Of a stretch of DNA of 64,000 bases, positions 55,814 to 64,000 are shown in pieces. The notes beneath the pieces were generated by a model. That model was not told the DNA's origin and searched no databases. It was given only the letters and a program-made list of their open reading frames with translations. The stretch spans positions 310,001-374,000 of the forward strand of contig NZ_FOGI01000001.1 of the NCBI RefSeq assembly GCF_900111175.1, written 5' to 3'. This DNA comes from Actinokineospora terrae. Its GTDB lineage: Bacteria; Actinomycetota; Actinomycetes; Mycobacteriales; Pseudonocardiaceae. Position numbers and translations under genes: made by a program. The first letter of the stretch is position 1. The number at the start of each line of letters is the position of its first letter.

Positions 55814-56745
55814 GCGTTTCCCTTGTCACCGGCGCGATGCTGCTGGCGGTGCTGACCCCCACCAGCGCGCCGGTCACGACTACCACAGCGACGCCCCCGG
55901 TCCAGTCGGTGCGGGAGACCACGACAACGCCGTCAACGACAACATCGGCGCCCGGCTGCGACCTCAACCAGGCCAACGCGCGCAAGGGCGACCTGGTGTG
56001 GGGCTTCAAGAAGAGCTTCCGGCAGTACGTGGGCGTCGGCCTCGCGGGCGCGACCGGCAACTCCATCACCGCCACCAACGGCGCCACCATCACCGCCCTC
56101 GACGAGGTCGTCCGCGACGGCGTCCCCAACCCGGCGGGCATCCCCACCGGCGCGTACCGCTTCACCTTCGACTCCGCCGACTACACGAGCCCCACCCGGT
56201 TCACCTCCCGCTACCGCGGCACCGTCGCCTTCTCCTACCCCGCGCACTTCTTCACGCTGCTCCTGTCCGACCCCTGGGTGACGACCGCCAACGGCACCGC
56301 CACCCTGCACGCCGACATCGAGCTCAAGGCCACCCCCGGCGCCCCCGCCCAACCCGCCAACCTGCCCGACGTGGCCCTCGCCCGCCTCACCCCGCCCGCG
56401 GCCACTGCCGTCAACGGCCTGCTGACCTGGCCCGACGTCCCCGCCACCCTCACCAGCTCCGAGGCGTTCGCCGGCTTCTACCAGGCGGGCGCCCCGCTCG
56501 ACCCCCCGACCATGACCCTCGCCGCCGACTGCGCGACCACCCCAACGGCGCCCCCCACGGCGAACCCGGTCATCCCCACGGCGACAACCTCGACCGAGAA
56601 CCTCATCCCGGTCGCCCGCTTCCGCCCCACCCCGGACCTGGCCTCTACCGGCGTAGACGCGGAGCACGGCCTGTGGGCAGGCGTGGTCTTGTTGTTGGCA
56701 GGACTGGCACTCGTCCTCGCCGCGTACCGCCCGCGCCGCACCTGA
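55810..56745 (+). CDS. HtaA-domain surface protein with LAxTG sorting signal
   Basis: 311 residues. A short Thr-rich secretion-signal region precedes an HtaA domain (about 50-240: GDLVWGFKKSFRQYV, YRGTVAFSYPAHFFTLLLSDPWV). The C-terminus is a classic sorting signal: LASTG, a hydrophobic helix (LWAGVVLLLAGLALVLAAY) and RPRRT. LAxTG is recognised by class E sortases of high-GC actinobacteria, so the protein is probably attached to peptidoglycan as the outermost haem receptor. Last gene of the hta-hmu operon. Confidence 0.88.
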   Translation: MSVSLVTGAMLLAVLTPTSAPVTTTTATPPVQSVRETTTTPSTTTSAPGCDLNQANARKGDLVWGFKKSFRQYVGVGLAGATGNSITATNGATITALDEVVRDGVPNPAGIPTGAYRFTFDSADYTSPTRFTSRYRGTVAFSYPAHFFTLLLSDPWVTTANGTATLHADIELKATPGAPAQPANLPDVALARLTPPAATAVNGLLTWPDVPATLTSSEAFAGFYQAGAPLDPPTMTLAADCATTPTAPPTANPVIPTATTSTENLIPVARFRPTPDLASTGVDAEHGLWAGVVLLLAGLALVLAAYRPRRT

Positions 56746-56749
56746 TCGC

Positions 56750-57499
56750 TCAGCGGTTGATGTGCTGGCCAAGACCACCGTCCACTGTGAATCGTTCGCC
56801 GGTGGTGAAGGTGGCCTCGAACGCGAGGAACAGAACGGCCGCGGCGACCTCGTCCACCGTGCCGTGGCGCTGCATCGGGGTGATCTCGTCGCCCTGGCGC
56901 ATGAACGCGGCGCGCTGCTCGTCGGTGATACCCGGGACACCCATCGACGGCGTGTCCACGAAACCGGGAGCCACCACGTTGACCCGGATCCGCCGAGGCA
57001 ACAAGGCCGCCGCGATCCCACGCGCCAGTGCCATCACCGCCGCTTTCGCCCCGGCGTAGGTGACCATCGCCGAAATGCCACCGACGTCGGCGATGGAGGA
57101 CGTGAACACGATCGCGCCGCCGTCGTTGACCAGCGGGGCGAGGTGCTGGACGGTGAAGAACGCGCCCCGGGTGTTGACCGCGAAAGTGCGGTCGTAGGAC
57201 TCCTCGGTGACCTGCTCGAACGGGTCCGACATCGCGAACCCCGCGTTGTAGTGCACGAGATCCACCCGCCCCAACTTCTCACCCACGACCGCGGCCAACT
57301 CCTTGTTGGCAGCCACACTCGTCACATCCGACCGCACCACACGCGCCCCAACCTCCCGCCGCGCCGCCTCGACGGTGCCCTCGTTGTTGCCGGTGAGCAG
57401 AACCTCCGCACCCCCGGCAACCAACCTCTCCACGACCGCCCTCCCCATACCGTGCGTCCCACCCACGACAACGGCTTTCTTGCCCGCATAGCTGTGCAC
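56750..57499 (-). CDS. Short-chain dehydrogenase/reductase
   Basis: 249 residues from GTG. NAD(P)-binding [14 protein letters not shown] near residue 14, NAG in YNAGFAM, the catalytic triad S (TSSIADVGG), Y and K in YAGAKAAV, and the C-terminal [10 protein letters not shown] and TVDGGLGQH. Substrate unknown. It converges with the hta operon with 4 bp between stops and is unlikely to be functionally linked. Confidence 0.92.
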   Translation of the reverse strand: MHSYAGKKAVVVGGTHGMGRAVVERLVAGGAEVLLTGNNEGTVEAARREVGARVVRSDVTSVAANKELAAVVGEKLGRVDLVHYNAGFAMSDPFEQVTEESYDRTFAVNTRGAFFTVQHLAPLVNDGGAIVFTSSIADVGGISAMVTYAGAKAAVMALARGIAAALLPRRIRVNVVAPGFVDTPSMGVPGITDEQRAAFMRQGDEITPMQRHGTVDEVAAAVLFLAFEATFTTGERFTVDGGLGQHINR

Positions 57500-57645
57500 G
57501 TTCGATTTCCCCCTGGATTCAGACGCATCTGCCGTGCGTCAACGTATCCAGAGGACTTGAATAGCATCAAGTACGCACAATGAAGTAAGTACCCCAGCGA
57601 CCGCAGTGCGCACTTACTCGCCCTCGCCCGCACTTGACCGCGTGC

Positions 57646-57680
57646 GAGTGTCCCGGCAGCGTGGTGCTGCCGGGACACTC
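57646..57680 (-). terminator. 15-bp perfect hairpin after the tachylectin-like gene
   Basis: Arms 57646-57660 and 57666-57680 (GAGTGTCCCGGCAGC and complement), GTGGT loop, about 40 bp past the stop of the minus-strand secreted protein. Confidence 0.88.
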
Positions 57681-57721
57681 CTCACAGGACTAACCGGACC
57701 TGGTCACCGTCCGGAAGGGGG

Positions 57722-58474
57722 TCAGCCGAGCAGTCGGGCGTCGTTCCAGCCGGTGCCGTAGACCGTGCTGGTCCAGCTGGCGCCGGAGAGGTTCCACTCG
57801 ACCAACCTGTTGTCGGTGCGGGCGGTCACGAACCGCGTGGAGTTGACACCCGCGGCCAGCCTGACGTCACTCCAGTTGCCGGTGATGAGGTAGCTGTTGT
57901 AGCTACCGGTACCCCGCACCCAGCGGCGCGCGCCGCCCGAGGTGTCGATGCTGAGGAAGGTCGCGTCGTCCAGCCCGGTGATCAGCTTCAGCGGGGAGGG
58001 CGAGAAGTAGATCCCCTGGCTCTCGTAGCTGTGGTTGCTCGACGGGGACTTCCACTCCTCGAGGGTGTAGGAACCGGTCAGCGCCACGAACCGATCGGTG
58101 GCGAGCCCGGCGATCGAGGTGACGCTGCTCCAGCCGCCACCCACCCGGTAGCCGTTCCACCCGGCCGACGGCGTGTACTTCCAGTCCCACAGGGTGCCGT
58201 CCGTGCGGATCTGGACCAGTTGGGTGGTGCTCAGGCTCGCGATCAGCCTGGTGTTGTCCTCACCCCAGCCCGGCCCGATCAGCTGCGGCTGGTAGCTGCC
58301 GGAGGTCTTGTCCCAGCGGACCAGTTCGCCGTTCTGGCGGACGACCAGGAAGCTCTGGGCGCCGGTCGCCGTGGGCGAGTACGTGGGCTCTGTCGGTGCC
58401 GCGGTCGCCGAGCCGACAAGGCCCAGGGACGCGACCATGGTGAGCAGGGCGGCGAGCGCCATGCGCAGTCTCAC
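57722..58474 (-). CDS. Secreted tachylectin-like propeller protein
   Basis: 250 residues from the GTG at 58474, preceded by GAGGAG 6 nt away. Signal peptide MALAALLTMVASLGLVGSAT. The rest is five or six blade repeats of about 45 residues with the pattern W-x-D-W/E ending in GxGW (QNGELVRWDKTSGSYQPQLI, TDGTLWDWKYTPSAGWNGYR, TDNRLVEWNLSGASWTSTVY). Tachylectin-2-type propellers bind GlcNAc-like glycans; ligand here is inferred. Adjacent to a SARP/NB-ARC regulator that may control it. Confidence 0.8.
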   Translation of the reverse strand: MRLRMALAALLTMVASLGLVGSATAAPTEPTYSPTATGAQSFLVVRQNGELVRWDKTSGSYQPQLIGPGWGEDNTRLIASLSTTQLVQIRTDGTLWDWKYTPSAGWNGYRVGGGWSSVTSIAGLATDRFVALTGSYTLEEWKSPSSNHSYESQGIYFSPSPLKLITGLDDATFLSIDTSGGARRWVRGTGSYNSYLITGNWSDVRLAAGVNSTRFVTARTDNRLVEWNLSGASWTSTVYGTGWNDARLLG

Positions 58475-58664
58475 GGTAACTCCTCTTCGGTTGTCCACCC
58501 GACGGCACGGGAGGGGTGGTGGACGAACAGAGTCGGCTGGGGCAGCCGCCGTCGTGAACCCCCGTCGATCCCCCAGATCGCGTGTGCTGCAACGCGATTC
58601 CCACGGTATCCACGGGCACCATCGGCTCGACATCGGTTCGCCGGCACCCCGGTGATAGCGGGGA

Positions 58665-61600
58665 TCAGCCCAGTGCCTGGGCCAGTTCCGCCGCCTCCGC
58701 GACCTCCATGTCCTCGAACAACGCCAACGCCTCCCGCCAGTGCGCGTCGGCCGCGTGCGGCTCGTCGACCGCCAGCACGTCCCCCAGCAGCCGCAACGCG
58801 CGCGCCTCCCCGAGCCGGTGCCCGGTCTCGCGGTGGACCTCCAGGGCCCGCCGCGCGTGCTGCCCGGCGAGGTCCTGGTCGCCGAGGTCGAGGAAGGTGC
58901 GCCCCAGCGCGACCAGGGCCCGACCCTGGCGGCCCCGGAACCCCACCCGGTCGGTCAGCGCGAGCGCCTCCCGGCCCAGTTCCAGGGCTTGCTCCGGGCG
59001 CCCGGCCGCCCGGTGGGCGTCGACGAGGCCGATCAGCGCGCTCACCTGCGCCCGCCGGAACCCCAGGTCGCGGGCCTTGGCCAGGGCCAGCGCGTGGTGT
59101 TCGAGGGCGTTGTCCGGTAACCCGACGCGCAGCGTGGCCGCGCCGAGCGTGTTGTGCGCCTCCGCCACCTGCCGGGGGTGACCGGTGGACTCGGCCAGCC
59201 GCAGCGCCCGGCCCGCGTGCTCGATGGCCCGGTCGGTGTCGCCCTGGTCGAGGTGGACCCTGGCCAGGCTGTCGAGCACCTCGACCTCCGCCTGCCGCGA
59301 CCTGGTGCGGCGCAACACCACCAGCGCTTCCTCGAACATCCCCCGCGCCTCGCCGAGCCTGCCGAGTTCCCAGTACGCCGACCCGAGGTTGACCATCATC
59401 GTCGCCACCCTCGCCTCCGTGCCCGAGGCCCGCTGCAGCACGAGGGCGCGCTCGTAGCAGTCGACCGCCCGGTCCAGCGCGCCCTGGTCCTGCAAGGTGC
59501 AGGCCAGGTTGTTCAACGCCGAGGACACCAACCGGTCGGACCCGATCTCCTCCGCCGTGGCCAACGCCTTGTCGTAGTGCTCGACGGCGCTGGGGTAGTC
59601 GCCGAGGCTGGCGTGCATCGTGCCCAGGCTCAACCGCATCGCGGCCATCGCCTCGACGTCACCGGCCGTCGTCGCCGCCTGGAGCCCCGCCCGCGCCGAC
59701 GCCCGCCACGAGGTGGTGTCGGACTGGACCCAGAAGTACCCGCGCAGCGCGTCGGCCAGCAGCCACGCGGGTTGGTGCGGGCCGTTGGTGGTCACGTGGC
59801 ACACGACGGCGGCGATGTTGACCCGCTCACCGTCCAACCAGGACAGCGCGGACCCGTTGTCGGTGAACGCCCCGGTCGCGCGCGGCGCGGCCAGCCTGGT
59901 CATCTCCGGGTAGAGCACGTCCGCGGCGTGGCCTGCGACCCCGACGTACCAGTTCAGCAGCCGCTGCACCACGTCCTCGCAGTCGCCGGCGGAGTCCTCG
60001 ACCTTGGCGCGTTCCACGGCGTACAGGCGCAGCAGGTCGTGCAACTGGAAGCGGCCGGGCAGCGTCTGCTCGATCAGGTGGCTCGTGGCGAGCACCCGCA
60101 ACAGGCCCGCCGCCTCGTCCTCGCCGATCCCGGCGATCACGGCCGCGCTCTCGGCGGTGACGTCCGGCGTCGGCGACAACCCGCACTGGCGGAACAACCG
60201 GCGCGCCTCGGGGGTCAGCGCCGCGTAGGACAGGTCGAACGCGGCGCTCACCGCGACGTCCCCGATGACCGTGAGCGCCCGCAGCCGGTCGCGCCTGGTC
60301 AGTTCCCGCACGTAGGAGTCGATGCTGCCCTCGACGTTGGCCGCGGCGATCCGCAGGGCCAGCGGCAGCGCGCCGCAGGCCTCGATCAGGCCGGTCACCG
60401 CGTCCGGCTCCGCCGCCACCGCCGCGCCGAGCATCTCGGTCAGCAACCGCCGGGCCTCGGTGTCGGTCAGCACCCCGACCGACACCTTGCGCGCCCCGTG
60501 CGTCACGGCCAACCCGCGCATCTCGTCGCGGCTGGTGATCAGCACCGCGCACCCGGAGCCGGACGGCAGCAGCGACCGGACCTGCTCGGCGCCCGAGGCG
60601 TTGTCCAGCACCAGCAGGGTTCGCTTGTCCGCCAGCAGCGCTCGCAGCAGGTTCGACTGGGCGTCGACCTCCAGCGGGACGCGTTCCGGTGCCACGCCGA
60701 GGGTTCTGAGCAGTTGCGCGAGCGCCTGCTCGGCCGTTGTGGACGGTCGGGTCGAGTAGCCGTGCAGGTTCAGCAACAGCCGCCCGTCCGGGAACCGCTC
60801 GTGCAGCCGGTGCGCGAGGTGCACCGCCAGGGCCGTCTTGCCCACCCCGGGCGGACCCACGACGGCCACGATCGGCATCGCGGTGCCCCGGGGCGTGAGC
60901 AGCTCGGCGACCCGGTCGACCAGCTCGTCGCGGCCCACGAAGTCCGGCAGGTCGGGCGGCAGCTCGACGTGCGCGGCGGTGGCGGGCGCCGGGTCCGGCG
61001 CGGGTGGTTCGTCGAGCATGTCCTGGAACAGTTGCCGCAGCTCAGGACCGGGGTCCACGCCCAGCTGGTCGGCGAGCACCGCCCTGACCTGGTGGTACGC
61101 CGCCATCGCCTCACCCGCGCGACCGGCCCGCGACAGCGCCCGCACGAGCAGCGCCCACAGCCGCTCCCGCAGCGGGTGCTGCGCGGTCAACGCCCGCAGT
61201 TCCCCGATCACCTCGTGCCGCCCCGCCGCGAGGTCCAGCTCGACCCGCCGCTCCACCGCCGCCAGCCGCAACTCCCACAACCGCGGCACCACGCGTTCGC
61301 GCACCGCCTCGATGTCGACGTCCACCAGCGGCTCACCCCGCCACAACGCCTCCGCGGCCCGCAGCAGGTCCGCCTCCTGGGCGGGTTCCGCGGTCCTCGC
61401 CCGCTCCAGCAGCCGCTCGAACCGGGTCAGGTCCACCGCCGCCATCAGCCGGTACCCGTCCGCGGTGGTCTCGATCGACTCCGCGCCCAGCACCCGCCGC
61501 AGCCGCATCACGTAGATCTGCACCGTGTGCCGCGGGTTGCCCGGCGCGTGATCGCCCCACAGCCACCCGACCAGCTCCTCGGTCGACACCGCCTCACCAG

Positions 61601-61718
61601 CCCGCACCGCCAGCGCCCCGACCAGCGCCCGCAGCTTCCCCGCGCCGACCCCCACCACGACCCCGTCGACCAGAACCTCCACCGGTCCCAGAACGCGAAC
61701 CTCACCGTTCCCGGCCAT
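58665..61718 (-). CDS. AfsR-like SARP regulator with NB-ARC and TPR domains
   Basis: 1017 residues from the ATG at 61718. N-terminal OmpR-like winged helix (VRVLGPVEVLVDGVVVGVGA, about 5-95), BTAD (about 98-245), NB-ARC STAND NTPase (about 275-560) with Walker A GPPGVGKTALA and Walker B TLLVLDNA, then about eight TPR units to the C-terminus. The architecture is that of AfsR; these proteins integrate kinase and nucleotide signals to turn on secondary metabolism or development. The longer in-frame start is non-conserved. Confidence 0.92.
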   Translation of the reverse strand: MAGNGEVRVLGPVEVLVDGVVVGVGAGKLRALVGALAVRAGEAVSTEELVGWLWGDHAPGNPRHTVQIYVMRLRRVLGAESIETTADGYRLMAAVDLTRFERLLERARTAEPAQEADLLRAAEALWRGEPLVDVDIEAVRERVVPRLWELRLAAVERRVELDLAAGRHEVIGELRALTAQHPLRERLWALLVRALSRAGRAGEAMAAYHQVRAVLADQLGVDPGPELRQLFQDMLDEPPAPDPAPATAAHVELPPDLPDFVGRDELVDRVAELLTPRGTAMPIVAVVGPPGVGKTALAVHLAHRLHERFPDGRLLLNLHGYSTRPSTTAEQALAQLLRTLGVAPERVPLEVDAQSNLLRALLADKRTLLVLDNASGAEQVRSLLPSGSGCAVLITSRDEMRGLAVTHGARKVSVGVLTDTEARRLLTEMLGAAVAAEPDAVTGLIEACGALPLALRIAAANVEGSIDSYVRELTRRDRLRALTVIGDVAVSAAFDLSYAALTPEARRLFRQCGLSPTPDVTAESAAVIAGIGEDEAAGLLRVLATSHLIEQTLPGRFQLHDLLRLYAVERAKVEDSAGDCEDVVQRLLNWYVGVAGHAADVLYPEMTRLAAPRATGAFTDNGSALSWLDGERVNIAAVVCHVTTNGPHQPAWLLADALRGYFWVQSDTTSWRASARAGLQAATTAGDVEAMAAMRLSLGTMHASLGDYPSAVEHYDKALATAEEIGSDRLVSSALNNLACTLQDQGALDRAVDCYERALVLQRASGTEARVATMMVNLGSAYWELGRLGEARGMFEEALVVLRRTRSRQAEVEVLDSLARVHLDQGDTDRAIEHAGRALRLAESTGHPRQVAEAHNTLGAATLRVGLPDNALEHHALALAKARDLGFRRAQVSALIGLVDAHRAAGRPEQALELGREALALTDRVGFRGRQGRALVALGRTFLDLGDQDLAGQHARRALEVHRETGHRLGEARALRLLGDVLAVDEPHAADAHWREALALFEDMEVAEAAELAQALG

Positions 61719-61903
61719 TCCCGACCCCCAGTCCGATTGCCCGTTGATCTTCACCAACCCCGGGCGCGCCCGGAACCTTCCGGTGGACCACCCCGACGAC
61801 CGACATCGGCGCGACCGGAACTTCTGCGCCATCAGCGGAATAGGGACGTTTCGCCACCGCGGGGACAGGGCGGGGCGAATCGCGCTGTGCCATCATCGGC
61901 CGG
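61719..61903. promoter_or_regulatory. Divergent promoter between AfsR-like and caspase-TPR genes
   Basis: 185 bp of non-coding sequence separating two divergently transcribed genes; shared control is possible. No operator could be defined by eye. Confidence 0.5.
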
Positions 61904-64000
61904 GTGGTGAGCTCCCGTGCCGTGTTGATCGGTGTCTCCACCTACGACGACCCGGCGCTCGTCCCGATCCCGGCGGCGCGCAACAGCCTCGACGGGATGC
62001 GCTCGGTGCTCACCGACCCGCTGCTGTGCGGCTGGGCCCCGGAGAGCGTCACGGTGCTGGCCGACCCGGTCCAGCCGGGGCACCTGGCGCGGCAGCTCCG
62101 GGCGCTGGCCAGGGACACCGAGGACGTGCTGCTGGTCTACTACGTCGGCCACGGGCAGCTGACCCCGCGCGGCGAGCTGTGCCTGACCACCAGGGACACC
62201 GTGGCGGAGGCCCCGGACTTCACCGGCCTGCCGTTCTCCTGGGTCAAGGAAGCCGTGCGCGACAGCCCGGCCGGGGTGCGGCTGGTGGTGCTGGACTGCT
62301 GCTACGCGGGCCGCGCGATCGAGGCGCTGTCGGGCGCGGACCAGATCGCCGACGTCACCCACGTGAGCGGCAGCTACACGCTGACCGCGACGACCACCAG
62401 CGTCGCCGCGCACTTCGACCCGTCCGACGAGTCGGCGTGCACCACGTTCACCGGCCAGCTCATCGACCTCGTGCGCACGGGCATCCCCGGTGGCCCCGCC
62501 CAGCTCACCTTCAGCGCCCTCTACCCGCACCTGCGGCGCAGGCTGGTCGGCCTCGGCCTGCCGCAGCCCAACCAGCGTGGCACCGACACCGCCGACCACT
62601 ACGTCCTCGCCGCCAACCCGACCACCGGCGCGGCGTCCGAGCAGGCCGAGGCGTGGGCCGAACGCGGCGTCGACTGGTACGCGAGCGGGCACCACGACCG
62701 GGCCGAGGCGGCGTTCCAGGAAGCGGTGCGGCTGGACCCGGGCTCGGCGCCCTGCCGCACGGGGTTGGGCACCGTGGTGCTCGCCAGGGACCGGGCCGCC
62801 GAGGCCGAGGCGCACTACCGCGCCGCACTGGCCATCGACCCGATGAACCAGTCCGCGCGGATCGGGCTGGGCGACTCCATCCTGGACCAGGGGAGGGGGA
62901 CCGAGGCCGAGGCGGAGATCCGGGCCGCGATCGGCATGGACCGGGGCAACGCGCAGGCGTGGATCTCGCTCGGTGAGCTGCTCGACCGCACCGACCGGCT
63001 GCCGGAGGCCGAGCACGCCTACGCCGAGGCGACGCGGCTGGACCCCGACTCCCCGCTCGCGCACGCGCTGCTGGGCGCGGTGCTGGTGGCGCTGGGTCGC
63101 CTCGACGAGGCCGGGTCCGCGCTCCGGGAGGCCATCCGGCTCGACCCCGCGGACCCGAACCCGCGCCTCGACCTCGGTGGGGTGCTCACCCTGCGCCAGG
63201 ACCTGGCGGGCGCCGAGCAGGAGTTCCGCGAGGTCGTGCGGCTCGACCCGACCCTCGTCGCCGGGCACGTCGAGCTGGGCGGTGTGCTGGAGGCGCAGGG
63301 GGAGTGGAAGGCGGCGGAGGCGGCGTACCGGGAGGCGGAGCGGCTCGACCCCACGTCCGCGACGATCCAGCTGCACCTCGTGGACCTGCTGCGGTACGGG
63401 TCCGGGCCGTCGGACGACGCGCTGGCGGCCTGTCGCCGGGCCGTCGAACTGGCCCCCGAGGTCGCCGGGGCGCACTCGCTGCTGGGCGAGCTCCTGTGCG
63501 CCGGTGGGGAGTGCGATCGGGCGGTCGCCGCGTACGAGGCCGCGCTGGACCTCGATCCGGACCTCGTGTCCGCGCACGTCGGCATCGCCGAGTGCCGGTA
63601 CCGGCGCGACGGGTTCCACGGCGGTGGCTGGGACCGGGCCGAGACGGCGCTGGAGCACGCGGTGCGGCTCGCCCCGGCCGACGCGAACGTCCGGTTCCTG
63701 CGCGGTGAGCTGGCGTGGGCGCGCGGGGATCTGGTGGCCGCGGAGCACGAGAGCGGTGAATCGCTGCGGATCACGTCGAACAACCGGCGAGCCACCTACA
63801 CGCGGGGGGAGGCCCTGCTCGGTCTCCGGCGGTTCGACGAGGCCGAGGCGCACTACCGGGACTACCTCATGGCCGACCCCGATGACGGCGTCGGGTACCT
63901 CGGCGTGGGCCGCGGTCACCACGGACGAGGCGAGTACACCCTGGCCGAGCAGTGGTTGGAGCGCGCCGTCGAGCTCATGCCGGGGTCCGGTCAGGCCCGC
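61904..64000 (+). CDS. Caspase-like peptidase with TPR repeats (3' end outside window)
   Basis: GTG at 61904 (or the next GTG, 61907). The frame is open to the window end, at least 699 residues. N-terminal caspase p20-like domain (about 1-240) with AVLIGVSTYDDPAL, the catalytic His in YYVGHGQL (H83) and the Cys in VLDCCYAG (C133, second Cys). Then at least eleven TPR units (AEAAFQEAVRLDPGSAP, AEAHYRAALAIDPMNQSA and so on) continuing past the edge. It resembles bacterial metacaspase-TPR proteins of conflict and signalling systems. Divergent from the AfsR-like regulator. Confidence 0.88.
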   Translation, partial: MVSSRAVLIGVSTYDDPALVPIPAARNSLDGMRSVLTDPLLCGWAPESVTVLADPVQPGHLARQLRALARDTEDVLLVYYVGHGQLTPRGELCLTTRDTVAEAPDFTGLPFSWVKEAVRDSPAGVRLVVLDCCYAGRAIEALSGADQIADVTHVSGSYTLTATTTSVAAHFDPSDESACTTFTGQLIDLVRTGIPGGPAQLTFSALYPHLRRRLVGLGLPQPNQRGTDTADHYVLAANPTTGAASEQAEAWAERGVDWYASGHHDRAEAAFQEAVRLDPGSAPCRTGLGTVVLARDRAAEAEAHYRAALAIDPMNQSARIGLGDSILDQGRGTEAEAEIRAAIGMDRGNAQAWISLGELLDRTDRLPEAEHAYAEATRLDPDSPLAHALLGAVLVALGRLDEAGSALREAIRLDPADPNPRLDLGGVLTLRQDLAGAEQEFREVVRLDPTLVAGHVELGGVLEAQGEWKAAEAAYREAERLDPTSATIQLHLVDLLRYGSGPSDDALAACRRAVELAPEVAGAHSLLGELLCAGGECDRAVAAYEAALDLDPDLVSAHVGIAECRYRRDGFHGGGWDRAETALEHAVRLAPADANVRFLRGELAWARGDLVAAEHESGESLRITSNNRRATYTRGEALLGLRRFDEAEAHYRDYLMADPDDGVGYLGVGRGHHGRGEYTLAEQWLERAVELMPGSGQAR

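Overview
The window is very GC-rich, uses GTG starts freely and has many ATGA/GTGA gene overlaps. It carries SARP regulators, HtaA haem proteins with a class-E-like sortase signal, DUF5666-like and DUF418-like proteins and a pca operon with a fused pcaL. This points to a chromosomal segment of a filamentous actinomycete, most likely Pseudonocardiales (Actinokineospora/Saccharothrix-like). That placement is inference from gene content. No rRNA, tRNA, CRISPR array, prophage integrase or IS transposase was seen.

Layout. (1) 1-10710 (+): the distal half of an extracellular contractile injection system (eCIS) operon: LysM tube protein, VgrG-like spike, PAAR tip, gp25 wedge, baseplate J, tail protein I, then a zinc-ribbon membrane protein, a secreted vWA protein and a membrane Ig-like protein. 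The sheath, tube and ATPase genes must lie left of the window. The operon ends in a perfect 18-bp hairpin followed by two minisatellite-like arrays. (2) 11487-13598 (-): two LuxR-type regulators and a soluble histidine kinase. (3) 13962-18851: a DUF4157 (HELTH) protein, a 1173-residue putative eCIS effector whose C-terminus carries a deaminase signature (HAE plus PCPRC), and, 3 nt away and convergent, a HEAT-like protein that is a candidate immunity protein. (4) 19041-26135: secreted subtilase, DUF418-like membrane protein, VOC protein, AraC regulator, an unusual two-repeat protein, a DUF2218 protein and an NlpC/P60-like lipoprotein. (5) 26151-33587 (-): double-domain IclR regulator (pcaR-like), pcaI-pcaJ-pcaH-pcaG-pcaL-pobA, that is 4-hydroxybenzoate/protocatechuate catabolism without pcaB or pcaF. 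(6) 33669-39390: DUF5666-like protein, chitin/peptidoglycan deacetylase, Leu/Val-type dehydrogenase divergent from an Lrp regulator, a stand-alone SARP and a secreted propeller lectin. (7) 39692-46836 (+): a giant soluble poly-HAMP hybrid histidine kinase followed 2 nt later by an ANTAR/GAF/PAS/SpoIIE-type phosphatase. (8) 46893-56745: AraC regulator with a tiny secreted protein, haem oxygenase, and an htaA-hmuTUV-htaA haem uptake operon with two DtxR/IdeR-like iron boxes. hmuT carries a 3'-end frameshift, and a 224-bp segment flanked by 41-bp direct repeats separates hmuU from hmuV. (9) 56750-64000: SDR oxidoreductase, secreted tachylectin-like protein, an AfsR-like SARP/NB-ARC/TPR regulator, and divergently a caspase-TPR protein that runs off the right edge.

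The most notable system is the eCIS with its apparent cargo module: two proteins sharing an LQRxVGN N-terminal signature and VQR tetrapeptides, one a predicted nucleic-acid or nucleotide deaminase toxin, with a convergent candidate immunity gene and a dedicated-looking regulator cassette between structural and cargo genes.
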